Source: Halopenitus sp041821145
Lineage (GTDB): Archaea > Halobacteriota > Halobacteria > Halobacteriales > Haloferacaceae
Direction: 5' to 3'
Length of the DNA: 64,000 bases
Assembly (NCBI RefSeq): GCF_041821145.1
Contig: NZ_JBGUBC010000002.1
Coordinates: 62,001 to 126,000 of the forward strand
The notes beneath the pieces are model-generated. The model saw only the letters and a program-made list of their open reading frames with translations. It did not search any database and was not told the DNA's origin. Numbering within the stretch: the stretch's first letter is position 1; each line of letters begins with the position of its first letter. Shown here piece by piece: positions 53,410 to 61,507 of this stretch. Position numbers and translations under genes: made by a program.

Positions 53410-53458
53410 GTTTTGGCCGGCCTAAAACACGGTCGGGGAACCCGGGTTCGCCGACCGT
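53410..53458. promoter_or_regulatory. Two adjoining palindromes in the OYE divergent promoter
   Basis: GTTTTGGCCGGCCTAAAAC (53410-53428) is palindromic except one pair. It directly abuts a 30-bp palindrome, 53429-53458, with arms ACGGTCGG/CCGACCGT, centre GAACCCGGGTTC and a single mismatched pair (53437/53450). Together they fill the space between the two divergent TATA-like boxes. Confidence 0.75.
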
Positions 53459-53492
53459 AGCCGATTACCGTGACCGGAGCATTCCCTCGACC

Positions 53493-54575
53493 ATGGCCAC
53501 GCTGTTTTCTCCACTGACGATCCGGGAGACGGAGATCCGAAATCGTGTGATGATGTCGCCGATGTGTCAATACTCCGCCGAGGACGGGTTCGCGGACGAC
53601 TGGCATCGCGTCCACCTCGGATCGCGTGCCGTCGGCGGCGCCGGAGTCGTGATGGTCGAGGCGACTGCGGTCGAACCACGAGGACGGATCTCTCCCGGGG
53701 ATCTGGGTATCTGGTCGGACGAACACGCCGACGCGCTCGCGCCGATCGCGGAGTTCCTCCGTTCACAGGGGGCGACTCCGGCGATCCAGCTCGCACACGC
53801 CGGTCGAAAGGCCTCGACGTCGAGACCCTGGGAGGGCCACGAACCGCTTCAGCCGGACGGCGACGGCTGGGAGACGATCGCCCCGAGCGGTCCGTATCCC
53901 TATCCTGACGACGAGCCGCCCCGCACGCGCGAGATGGACCACGAGGACATCGACACCGTGATCGACGCCTTCCGCGAGTCCGCACGGCGCGCCCGGGACG
54001 CCGGCTTCGAGATCGCGGAGGTTCACGCCGCACACGGGTATCTGCTTCACGAGTTCCTCTCGCCGGTCTCGAACGATCGCGAGGACGAGTACGGCGGCAG
54101 CTTCGAGAACCGCTCGCGGCTCGTCCGCGAGGTGACGGCGGCGGTCCGAGACGTCTGGCCCGACGACGCGCCAGTGTTCGTGCGCATCTCCGCGACCGAC
54201 TGGTTGCCCGACCGTGAGTCGTGGGATCTCGAGGAATCGATTCGGCTTGCACCCCTTCTCGCCGAGGCCGGAGCGGACCTGATCGACGTCAGCAGCGGTG
54301 GGAGTCATCCCGATCAGCAACTCGAGCAACCGGGACCGGGATATCAGGTGCCGTTCGCGGAGTCGATCCGCGAGGAAACGGACGTTTCGGTGGCCGCCGT
54401 CGGGAAGATAACCGACCCGACTCACGCCGACGCGATCGTCCGAAACGGCCGGGCCGACGTCGCGGCGCTCGGCCGGGAACTGCTTCGACACCCCTATTGG
54501 ACGCTCGAGGCAGCCCACGAACTCGGCGTCGATATCGAGTGGCCGGTTCAGTACCGCCGTGGGCGTTTCGAGTAG
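53493..54575 (+). CDS. Old yellow enzyme family NADH:flavin oxidoreductase (YqjM-type)
   Basis: 360 aa FMN barrel. MMSPMCQYSAEDG holds the YqjM-type regulatory Cys; IQLAHAGRKAS, EVHAAHGYLLHEFLSP (His pair binding substrate carbonyl) and DEYGGSFENRSRLV follow; FMN phosphate site near VGKITDP and GRADVAALGRELL. Reduces activated C=C bonds of electrophiles. GATTACC at about 53463-53469 serves as TATA. Confidence 0.94.
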   Translation: MATLFSPLTIRETEIRNRVMMSPMCQYSAEDGFADDWHRVHLGSRAVGGAGVVMVEATAVEPRGRISPGDLGIWSDEHADALAPIAEFLRSQGATPAIQLAHAGRKASTSRPWEGHEPLQPDGDGWETIAPSGPYPYPDDEPPRTREMDHEDIDTVIDAFRESARRARDAGFEIAEVHAAHGYLLHEFLSPVSNDREDEYGGSFENRSRLVREVTAAVRDVWPDDAPVFVRISATDWLPDRESWDLEESIRLAPLLAEAGADLIDVSSGGSHPDQQLEQPGPGYQVPFAESIREETDVSVAAVGKITDPTHADAIVRNGRADVAALGRELLRHPYWTLEAAHELGVDIEWPVQYRRGRFE

Positions 54576-54616
54576 TCGTACGTACGTTTTTGCGTGCGGA
54601 GGTCGAACGATCGGTA

Positions 54617-55576
54617 ATGACTCCCGGCGATCGATCCGCTGATCGCAGCGACGAGGAGGCTCTGCGCGAGCACCTCGCGGAACTCGAGACCGTCCTCTCG
54701 CGACTTCGATCGGACCTCTCGGAGGAATCGCGGACTCGAAATCGCGTTCCTCGACCACCCAGCCCTACCGAACTCCTTCGATTCACCGAACGGTACACCC
54801 TCCCGGCGCTGATCGCGCTTCTCGAGGCGACGATCCGGTCACTGGAACTCCTGCGAGCCACGCTTCGGGTTGCGGACCCCGACCGCCGTCTCGACGCCGT
54901 CGGGGACGGATCGCACGGCCGACTGGCGGACGTCCGAGACGGAACCACGGCAGGCGTTCGGCGAACGCTGTCGGAGCTTCGAACGGCACTGTCGGAGACC
55001 GATCTCCCGCAGGAGGCGACCTCGAGGGAGCTACTCGAGGACGCTCGGGAACTCTCCGCCGAGATCGACGACCTCCTCGCCGGGGATCGCGAATCGACCC
55101 CCACAGGTGGCTCCCATGGATCGGATCGAACGAACGACGGCGACGGCGACGGCGAGGATGGCTTCAAGTCGACGGATGCTGGGAGGGCAGGACGGAACGA
55201 AGGGATCTCGATCGATGTCCATGATCCGGACGCTCCCGATGCCAGCGGCGATCGGAGTTCCACTCTCGACGCTGAAGAGGAGACGGACGAAGGGGAGGAC
55301 TCGGCTCCGGAGATCGACGTTGACGCGGAACTCGCCTCGATCAAGCAGGAACTCGATGAGGACGACGAAAACGGGACTGAGAACGACGACGAGCGAGCGA
55401 GGGATGACGACGCCGCCTCGGACGACTCGGATGGGAGAGCTGAATCGAACGATCCGAATGACGCGGACGACGGCATCGGAGAATCCGCCGATTCAACCGA
55501 TTCTGACGACATCGCCGGGTCCGACGATATCGCCGATCCGAACGACGCTGACGATTCCGATGAGCCGGTCGACTGA
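54617..55576 (+). CDS. DUF7547-type protein with acidic tail
   Basis: 319 aa. The first 160 residues are helical, with PPSPTELLRFTERYTLPALIALLEATIRSLELLR as a recognisable conserved block; the second half is an Asp/Glu/Ser-rich disordered tail containing near-repeats (SDDIAGSDDIADPNDADDSD). Function unknown; I recall the family number but cannot verify it. Confidence 0.78.
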   Translation: MTPGDRSADRSDEEALREHLAELETVLSRLRSDLSEESRTRNRVPRPPSPTELLRFTERYTLPALIALLEATIRSLELLRATLRVADPDRRLDAVGDGSHGRLADVRDGTTAGVRRTLSELRTALSETDLPQEATSRELLEDARELSAEIDDLLAGDRESTPTGGSHGSDRTNDGDGDGEDGFKSTDAGRAGRNEGISIDVHDPDAPDASGDRSSTLDAEEETDEGEDSAPEIDVDAELASIKQELDEDDENGTENDDERARDDDAASDDSDGRAESNDPNDADDGIGESADSTDSDDIAGSDDIADPNDADDSDEPVD

Positions 55577-55593
55577 CTCGGAGGACGTTTGGG

Positions 55594-56097
55594 TTACTCG
55601 ATCGGCTCGAAGCGGAAGCCGTCCCAGTCCTGGCTGTCGGGTTCGCGGATCCCGGCACCCGGCTCACGAAGTTCCTCGTGGTAGACAGGGATGACCAGGT
55701 CACCGATCTCGACGTCAGCTTCCTCGACGATCTGGCCGATCGCCCGCACCGGCGGGCCGTCATCGGGGCCGAGATCGAACTCGACGATGGCGAGTGCGTT
55801 CGGCGCGCGGACCCCCGGTGGCGTCGCCGTCGAGCGTGTCCAGGTGATAACCCTCGCCTCCTGCTCGCGGAGATCGACGGTTCCGACGCGCTCCGCTCCG
55901 TTCGGGCCGACCGGATGGGGCGGATAGGTGACCGTTCCGTCGGCGTAGCGCGCGGCTTCGAAGACGGGTTCTTCCACGTTCGGATCGGACGTGGAGGTCG
56001 CGCCGTCGTCGTCACGTTCCCCCCCGTCACCACGTTCATCGTCGCCATCGCCATGTTCGTTGCCGTCCTCATGTTCGTCCCCGTTCGGTCGGCTCAT
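55594..56097 (-). CDS. DUF35 OB-fold protein lacking zinc-ribbon cysteines
   Basis: 167 aa. After an Asp/Glu/Gly N-terminus, VFEAARYADGTVTYPPHPVGPNG occupies the position of the zinc ribbon but has no cysteine at all; the OB-fold follows (REQEARVITWTRSTATPPG). Its ATG overlaps the thiolase stop (ATGA). Probably the thiolase scaffold, working without zinc. Confidence 0.87.
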   Translation of the reverse strand: MSRPNGDEHEDGNEHGDGDDERGDGGERDDDGATSTSDPNVEEPVFEAARYADGTVTYPPHPVGPNGAERVGTVDLREQEARVITWTRSTATPPGVRAPNALAIVEFDLGPDDGPPVRAIGQIVEEADVEIGDLVIPVYHEELREPGAGIREPDSQDWDGFRFEPIE

Positions 56098-57254
56098 CGT
56101 CCTGCCTCCATGATCGTGGTCGTCACGCAGTTCCCGAACCCGCCGACGTTACAGGCGAGTCCGACGTCGGCCTCCACCTGTCTCGGACCGGCCTGCTGAG
56201 TCAACTGGGCGAACACCTCGTGGATCTGTGCGACGCCCGAAGCGCCGAGGGGATGTCCCTTCGATTTCAATCCACCGGACGTGTTGATGGGCAACTCGCC
56301 ATCCCGATCCGTGACGCCTTCCTCGACGGCTTTCCATCCGTCGCCTTTCTCGAAGAAGCCGAGGTCTTCCGACTGGAGGAACTCCAGGATCGTGAACATG
56401 TCGTGTAGCTCCGCAACGTCGACGTCATCGGGACCGAGGTCGGCCATCTCGTAGGCGATTTCGCCGGACTTGACGACGCCGCCCATCGTCGTCGGATCCG
56501 CACGTTCATGGACGACGTGGGTATCCGTCGCGCCGCCGATCCCCGCGATGGTGACGTACTCGTCGGCGGGGACGTACTCCTCGGCGACCGACTCGGGACA
56601 AAACAGCAGGGCGGCCGATCCGTCCGTGATCGGACAGAAGTCGTACAGTCGCAGGGGGTCGGCGACGATCGGCGACTCGAGTACCGTCTCCAGATCGACC
56701 TCCTTGCGGAACTGGGCGTGGGGATTGTCGATGCCATTACGGTGGTTCTTGACGGCGACCTTCCCCAGCGACTCCCGTGGCGCGTCGTAGGTGTCGAGAT
56801 ACAGTCGCGCGGTGAGCCCCGCAAAGGAGGGGAGCGTGACGCCGTGTTTGTACTCGACGGGATGGGTGAGCGAGGCGATCACGTCCGTCGCCTCGGTCGT
56901 GCTTCGGTGGGTCATTTTCTCGCCGCCGACGAGCATCGTCAACTCGGAAGCGCCGGAGGCGATCGACTGCCAGGCAGCGTAGACGCCCGCCCCACCCGAG
57001 GACGAGGTCTGGTCGATCCGGGCGGTGTAGGCCGGCATCGCTGCCAGGTCGTGTGCGAGCGCGTTCGAGATCCCCGTCTGGCCCTCGAACTCGCCGCTTG
57101 CCATGTTCGATACGTAGAGGTGGTCGAGTTCGCTTGCCTCGACGCCCGCATCAGCGAGACAGTCCTCGCCGGCTTCCGCCAGGAGGTCGAGCACCCAGCC
57201 ATCGCGGTTGCCGAACTGCGTCATCGAGGCGGCGATGATCGCGACGCGTTCCAT
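56094..57254 (-). CDS. Thiolase-fold protein (SCP2-type), nucleophile Cys replaced
   Basis: 386 aa. GHPLGASGVAQIHEV and the C-terminal CNVGGFGNC agree with thiolases, but the N-terminal nucleophile region reads RIDQTSSSGGAGVY, with serine where cysteine is expected. Paired with the DUF35 gene. Start ATG 57254 (MERVAIIAAS) follows GGTATACG near 57278. A non-condensing or binding role is possible. Confidence 0.87.
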   Translation of the reverse strand: MERVAIIAASMTQFGNRDGWVLDLLAEAGEDCLADAGVEASELDHLYVSNMASGEFEGQTGISNALAHDLAAMPAYTARIDQTSSSGGAGVYAAWQSIASGASELTMLVGGEKMTHRSTTEATDVIASLTHPVEYKHGVTLPSFAGLTARLYLDTYDAPRESLGKVAVKNHRNGIDNPHAQFRKEVDLETVLESPIVADPLRLYDFCPITDGSAALLFCPESVAEEYVPADEYVTIAGIGGATDTHVVHERADPTTMGGVVKSGEIAYEMADLGPDDVDVAELHDMFTILEFLQSEDLGFFEKGDGWKAVEEGVTDRDGELPINTSGGLKSKGHPLGASGVAQIHEVFAQLTQQAGPRQVEADVGLACNVGGFGNCVTTTIMEAGR

Positions 57255-57320
57255 ACCGGTCGATGCGGTGCCCCGGTCGTATACCTTCCCCTTCTTATTT
57301 TCCCATCCCTGACATTCACC

Positions 57321-57568
57321 ATGCAGTTCTCCGTCATTCAAGGCGACATGGTCGACCGGTCGGTCGACGTGCCCGTGAACGCGGCCGGAACCAGTCTTCG
57401 AATGGGTTCGGGCGTTCCGGCTCGCTCCGACGCGGCGCACGTATCATCTGTTCGGAGATCGATGCCGTCCGCCCGAAATCGCTTGCTGACGTCGGGTTCA
57501 TCGCCTCTGGCGAACGCGAGGTCGAGACGGTTCGAGATGTCGCCGAGGACGTTCGATCGGAGTCGTAA
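57321..57568 (+). pseudogene. Macro-domain gene with large internal deletion and frameshift
   Basis: The start is a good ADP-ribose macro domain: MQFSVIQGDMVDRSVD, then NAAGTSLRMGSGV. Reading then continues only in another frame with GSLRRGARIICSEIDAVRPK and a macro-like C-terminus (DVGFIASGEREVETVRDVA) to the stop at 57566-57568. Intact proteins have about 90-100 residues more between these parts. So both a deletion and a frameshift have inactivated it. Confidence 0.7.
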
Positions 57569-57583
57569 CCGACGGCGGACGAT

Positions 57584-57808
57584 TCAGCCGTCGACGACTT
57601 CGTAGCCCGCCTCGTCGATCGCGGCCACGAGCGCCTCGGTCTCGGCGTCCCCGGTGACTGTTGCGATCCCCCGCTCGTGATCCGCGGTCGCGTCCTCGAC
57701 GCCCGGGACGTCCGAAAGCGCCTCAACGACCGCCGTTTCACACCCATCACACGCCATTCCGTCGACGTTCAGTTCCGTCATGGACGTTTGTAGGTCCGTT
57801 TGGTTCAT
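57584..57808 (-). CDS. HMA-domain copper chaperone
   Basis: 74 aa (65 if ATG 57781 is used). LNVDGMACDGCETAVVEAL has the MxCxxC metal motif. Small cytosolic Cu(I) carrier (CopZ-like); a Halobacterium relative is VNG0702H. An AT-rich AAATTTTC at about 57829-57836 supports the longer form. Divergent from a TRASH regulator gene. Confidence 0.92.
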   Translation of the reverse strand: MNQTDLQTSMTELNVDGMACDGCETAVVEALSDVPGVEDATADHERGIATVTGDAETEALVAAIDEAGYEVVDG

Positions 57809-57819
57809 GTTGGTTTCCC

Positions 57820-57832
57820 TTTCGATTCGAAA
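57820..57832. promoter_or_regulatory. 13-bp palindrome in the copper chaperone/TRASH regulator divergent promoter
   Basis: TTTCGATTCGAAA (57820-57832) is a perfect dyad around a single central base. It overlaps the TATA-like AAATTTTC of the chaperone gene and lies about 70 bp from the regulator start, so it could allow autoregulation. Confidence 0.55.
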
Positions 57833-57901
57833 ATTTGATCCGGACCGAACCCCGATTCTTGGCGCCGATCGGACTATACGTCTCGGTATCTAAGCCGTCA
57901 T

Positions 57902-58498
57902 ATGCGCACACTCGATGAGACGGACCGCGAGATCCTCGAATCGTTGAGCGAGGATGCCCGGCGGCCGTTCAGCGACATCGCCGACCGCGTCGACCTGTCG
58001 GCTCCGGCCGTCTCCGATCGCGTTGACAGACTCGAGGAGATGGGCGTCATCGAGGGATTCACGCTCCGCATCGATCACGAAACGCTCTCGAGCGGGGTCG
58101 CGGTTCTCGTTCGTCTCGAACTTCCGCTTTCGAGCGTCGAGCAAGCCTATCGCGGGCTCGCGGATCACGACCGCGTCGAACACGTCTTCGAGACCGCGGA
58201 CGGCGAGGTCGTCTGCACCGCCACGATCGATCCGGGAGCAGTCGATCGCCTGTTTGCGGAAGCTCTGGCGGATCCCGACGTGATCGGGAGTCTCCACGTA
58301 CAACTGCTCGCCTCGCGGGAGTGGGACTCGACGATCGGAACGGACGTCGAACTCGCGATCGACTGCGTCGAGTGTGGAAACACGGTCACGAGCGAGGGCG
58401 AGTCGGCTCGGATCGACGAGACGCTGTACCACTTCTGCTGTGGGACCTGTCTGTCACGATTCAAGAAGCGGTACGATCGGATCGAGAAGGATGCCTGA
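57902..58498 (+). CDS. Lrp/AsnC-type HTH regulator with C-terminal TRASH metal domain
   Basis: 198 aa. Residues 1-60 are an AsnC HTH (ETDREILESLSEDARRP, SAPAVSDRVDRLEEMG); an RAM-like middle; C-terminal CVECGNTV ... YHFCCGTCLSRFKKRY is a TRASH Cys cluster for metal sensing. In Halobacterium the similar VNG1179C activates the copper pump gene and its chaperone under copper. GACTATACG at about 57871-57879 is the TATA. Confidence 0.93.
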   Translation: MRTLDETDREILESLSEDARRPFSDIADRVDLSAPAVSDRVDRLEEMGVIEGFTLRIDHETLSSGVAVLVRLELPLSSVEQAYRGLADHDRVEHVFETADGEVVCTATIDPGAVDRLFAEALADPDVIGSLHVQLLASREWDSTIGTDVELAIDCVECGNTVTSEGESARIDETLYHFCCGTCLSRFKKRYDRIEKDA

Positions 58499-58599
58499 TC
58501 ACTCCAGAATCCCCCTCACGTCCGGGATCGTTCGTCGATGTCCGTCAGGACACGAGGACGAACGGAAACGCACTCAAGGCCTCGACCGTATCGGGAGGT

Positions 58600-58953
58600 A
58601 TGGGACTCGGCGGCACGGCCAAAAAGATCCAGACGGTGGCAGAGAAGGCCGAACAGACGTACCAGCGGCTCAACGACCTGCGCGATGAGGTCGAAAAGAC
58701 TCAGACGACGGTGACCGATACCGCAGAACGGGTGGGACACCTCGAAACCGAGATGGCGGAACAGCGCGCCGTTCTCGATGCGGTCGCCGAGGAGGTCGGC
58801 GTCGACCTCGAGGCCGTAAGCACGGACGCACACATTCGGGAAGCCGAGGAACCGGACGGGAACGGGGAGGACGGCACCGACGGACAGGCGGACGCGAACG
58901 GAGAGGGCGGCACCGGAGACGCTTCGAGTGGCGACGCCTCGAACGACGCCTGA
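58600..58953 (+). CDS. DUF5798 family coiled-coil protein
   Basis: 117 aa. MGLGGTAKKIQTVAEKAEQ, then a coiled coil (RLNDLRDEVEKTQTTVTDTAERVGHLETEMAEQRAVL) and an acidic disordered tail. The N-terminal block is the recognisable family start. Function unknown. Confidence 0.85.
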   Translation: MGLGGTAKKIQTVAEKAEQTYQRLNDLRDEVEKTQTTVTDTAERVGHLETEMAEQRAVLDAVAEEVGVDLEAVSTDAHIREAEEPDGNGEDGTDGQADANGEGGTGDASSGDASNDA

Positions 58954-59191
58954 TCGGCCGAGGTCGTAACCGGGATTCGTTCCTTCTCAGTCGAGCACTG
59001 AACAGTCACCACGTCCGCCGATCCCGGCTGCGACACATTTCGTTACAAATCGGACTGTCCACAGAAGTCCCACGAGCAGGGCTGTGAGTGGTCCGAAGAT
59101 GGCTCCGAGGAGACACGTGTATGAATCCTGCCGTTCTCATGTGATGGAAACGCTCGGATCGTTTACCGCAACGGGAAGTCCTCATCCAACT
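58954..59191. other. Gene-poor stretch with a possible membrane-protein relic
   Basis: On the minus strand, 59136-58987 is an open frame without any start codon that reads SYTCLLGAIFGPLTALLVGL then LWTVRFVTKC, plausible membrane-protein sequence, and stops with TGA at 58987-58989. It might be the 3' end of a deleted gene. Nothing else convincing is seen. Confidence 0.3.
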
Positions 59192-59434
59192 ATGGTTCGG
59201 CGACGGAACGATACCAGACGTCGGTTTCTCCAACTCGCGGGAACGACTGCAGTGACCGGTCTTGCTGGCTGTGGTGGTACTCGGAACCGAAGCGACGGCG
59301 GTGGCGGAAATGGAAACGGGGGTGGAGGACAGCAGGGAACCCAACAACAGGCCGGACAGGGACTCGGACAGGTCACTCAGACGCTATCGAGACAGTGTTG
59401 CCCGACGCTTCACTCTCGAAAAGTGCATCAATGA
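59192..59434 (+). pseudogene. Truncated Tat lipoprotein (possible sugar-binding protein start)
   Basis: 80 codons. MVRRRNDTRRRFLQLAGT is a twin-arginine signal and TGLAGCGG a lipobox, followed by a Gly/Asn/Gln spacer as in haloarchaeal ABC solute-binding lipoproteins. The reading then runs about 60 nt antisense into the end of the oxidoreductase gene, so the mature domain is missing. It is probably only the surviving start of a binding protein. Confidence 0.55.
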
Positions 59435-60362
59435 CGGCTAACGTTTGGATTCCGTTCGTGGCTCCCGTCAGCGGCTCCCGCCCGTTCTCGATACAGTCGG
59501 CGAAGTGTTCGATTTCGAGGCGGTAATGATCGAATGGGTCGAAGCGCTCGACGCACTTGCGGCCGTCGAGAGCGTATTCGAGGACTGTCTCGGCTTCGTC
59601 GTCCCGAGGATTGAACGCGCGTTCGGCTTCGAGCCACCCGTTGGTTGCCTCGATACGGTAGCGGTGGAGAAATCGGTCGGTATCGAATCCACAAGTTAGG
59701 GTCGCAGTCCCACCGTCATCGTATCCGAGAACGCCCGAAAATCCCGTGTCTACGCCACAGTCGCGCGTGTCGAACGCCGTTCCCGTGGCCCGGTCCGGCT
59801 GCCCCATCATCCACCGGGCAACCGTGATCGGGTAGCAGCCGAGATGCATCAGGCTCCCGCCGGCACACTCGGGGGTTAGACTGACGAGGTCGTCCGCCTC
59901 ACCACTCCGCGGCGCCTGAAAAACGCCGGCAAATTCGCGGATTTCGTCGAATTTCTCCGCAACGGCGAGGGCTCGTTTAGTTCGGGGATGATACCGGTGC
60001 ATGTACCCCTCCATCAGGACGACGCCGGCAGACTCGCAGGCGTCCCGAATTCGGCGAGCGCCGTCGACATCGGTAGCGAGGGGCTTCTCACAGAGAACGT
60101 GATGGCCAGCCTCGGCCGAGCGAATCGCCCATTCCTCATGGAGGGAGTTCGGAAGGGGAATGTAGACGGCATCCAGTTCGTCGTCCGCCACCAGCGTCTC
60201 GTAGGACCCATACGCCCGCGCGATATCCAACGCGTCGGCGAACGTCGATGCCCGGTCGGCGTCTCGGGATGCAACTGCCCGAACGGTGTGATCGGTTTTC
60301 TGGACGGCCGGAATCACGTGATTCCGGGCGATTGCGGCGGTTCCGAGAACGCCGATTTGCAT
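59373..60362 (-). CDS. Gfo/Idh/MocA family oxidoreductase
   Basis: 329 aa NAD(P)-dependent sugar dehydrogenase type. GVLGTAAIARNHVIPAV is the Rossmann start; HVLCEKPLATDVDGAR holds the EKP motif; VVLMEGYMHRYHPRTK and GGSLMHLGCYPITVAR are the substrate motifs. The pattern resembles haloarchaeal Gfo6/xylose dehydrogenases. Start ATG 60362. Appears intact among decayed neighbours. Confidence 0.9.
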   Translation of the reverse strand: MQIGVLGTAAIARNHVIPAVQKTDHTVRAVASRDADRASTFADALDIARAYGSYETLVADDELDAVYIPLPNSLHEEWAIRSAEAGHHVLCEKPLATDVDGARRIRDACESAGVVLMEGYMHRYHPRTKRALAVAEKFDEIREFAGVFQAPRSGEADDLVSLTPECAGGSLMHLGCYPITVARWMMGQPDRATGTAFDTRDCGVDTGFSGVLGYDDGGTATLTCGFDTDRFLHRYRIEATNGWLEAERAFNPRDDEAETVLEYALDGRKCVERFDPFDHYRLEIEHFADCIENGREPLTGATNGIQTLAVIDALFESEASGNTVSIASE

Positions 60363-60434
60363 GTGCACCGAAGGAACATCGTCCACATAAGCGTTGTGAC
60401 AACCCGCGACGGTCGGTTCAACTTCCCACCTTCA

Positions 60435-60693
60435 TTACCCGGCTTCGATCAACTCGTACTGCTTTCCGTCGCCGGTGCGCTCGCTGTCGATCAGGTTGTA
60501 GTGTTCGAGCTTCGGAAGGTGCTTCCCCCGAAGGGACCGCAACGACACGGGTGAATCGTGTCGTCGTTCATACGCCTCGTACAATTCGTTCTGGATCAAC
60601 GGTCCGTGATCCCGAACCACCTCATACGACCCGCTGGTGGCCGTTCAACTTCGAGCGCGCCTTCTGTCGAACCTCTTGTTCGGCGTCGGTCAT
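60435..60693 (-). pseudogene. Frameshifted small winged-helix protein (Orc1/Cdc6-C-terminus-like)
   Basis: The first frame reads from ATG 60693 MTDAEQEVRQKARSKLNGHQ and RVV, then meets TGA at 60622-60624. In another frame the protein continues as YEVVRDHGPLIQNELYEAYE, then SPVSLRSLRGKHLPKLEHYN, to the stop at 60435. The joined protein is an 85-residue wHTH like the C-terminal domain of Orc1/Cdc6 and small haloarchaeal wHTH proteins. A shift of one or two bases near 60622-60628 explains it; sequencing error is possible. Confidence 0.6.
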
Positions 60694-61021
60694 CGACGTC
60701 TCGACGAACTACAGAAAGTTCGCTGCCCATCCCCAGACATTGCTTTCCCGGCCTCTAGGCATAACGTGTGTTCGCGGCCCCCTGTCGACGGGCGGAGACA
60801 CGTGAATACTTCAAACAGGCACCACAGTGAGAACAACACCTGCAGATGCTGTCGATAGCTCATGCGGCTTGAGAACGGGACGGAGGTTCAGCGACCAGAA
60901 CAACGGCGAGGTCCACGTGCTTGCATACTCTCGGATGGAAGGGGGTCCCTTGCTGCTGAACGGTGGTTCGTCGGTGAAACTACCGGACCGGAAAAGTCGA
61001 GTGATGGAACGGCTCCGCGTA
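60694..61021. other. 328 bp with no recognisable gene
   Basis: Short open frames exist on both strands, but none has haloarchaeal composition, a recognisable domain or a good promoter. Two AT-richer patches occur near 60765 and 60810. Probably degraded sequence. Confidence 0.5.
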
Positions 61022-61507
61022 TTACTCCCCCTCGTTCTCCCAGTAATCTACGTCGTCGTCAATGTTGTAGAATCCGTGGAACGACCGGTCGCCGCTGTCT
61101 CCCGGTGGTGCATCAACGAACACCCCAAACTTCTCTAGTTCGGGGTAGACAGTCACGTCAGGCTCGTTCATCGTCGAGACCATCAGATACCGGAGCGGAG
61201 CATCTCTGTCGTTGACCACTTGGTGGCCGCCGCTCGTATCGGCTGGCAGCGTCACATAATCCCCGCGCTCCAACTGTACCGTCTGGTCTTCGCCACGGAG
61301 CTGTCCCGTCCCCGCCAACACGTAGAGTGCCTCCTCATTAGCAGTGTGGTAGTGATACGGCCACGAACGCTTGCCCGGTGGGAGTTCATAGAGACTACAG
61401 CCGACGTCGTCGGCATCAACGGCCTCTGAGAGTTGCTTGCGCCGGAAGAACTGCTCGCCGTGATCGTACTCCTCCCAGCAAAGGTCTGTATCGTTTATCT
61501 TCTGCAT
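61022..61507 (-). CDS. Cupin-domain protein
   Basis: 161 aa single-domain cupin. GKRSWPYHYHTANEEALYVLAG is motif 1 (His-His-Glu metal site) and LERGDYVTLPADTSGGHQV motif 2; the C-terminal YNIDDDVDYWENEGE is a typical cupin family ending. Sugar isomerase/dioxygenase-like or binding function, not assignable. TTTTTAG near 61532 on this strand is the TATA. Confidence 0.9.
   Translation of the reverse strand: MQKINDTDLCWEEYDHGEQFFRRKQLSEAVDADDVGCSLYELPPGKRSWPYHYHTANEEALYVLAGTGQLRGEDQTVQLERGDYVTLPADTSGGHQVVNDRDAPLRYLMVSTMNEPDVTVYPELEKFGVFVDAPPGDSGDRSFHGFYNIDDDVDYWENEGE

Noticed and set aside
60827..61138. Plus-strand frame containing a hydrophobic segment
   Set aside because: Its hydrophobic part is antisense to the end of the cupin gene and the first half is not haloarchaeal in composition.
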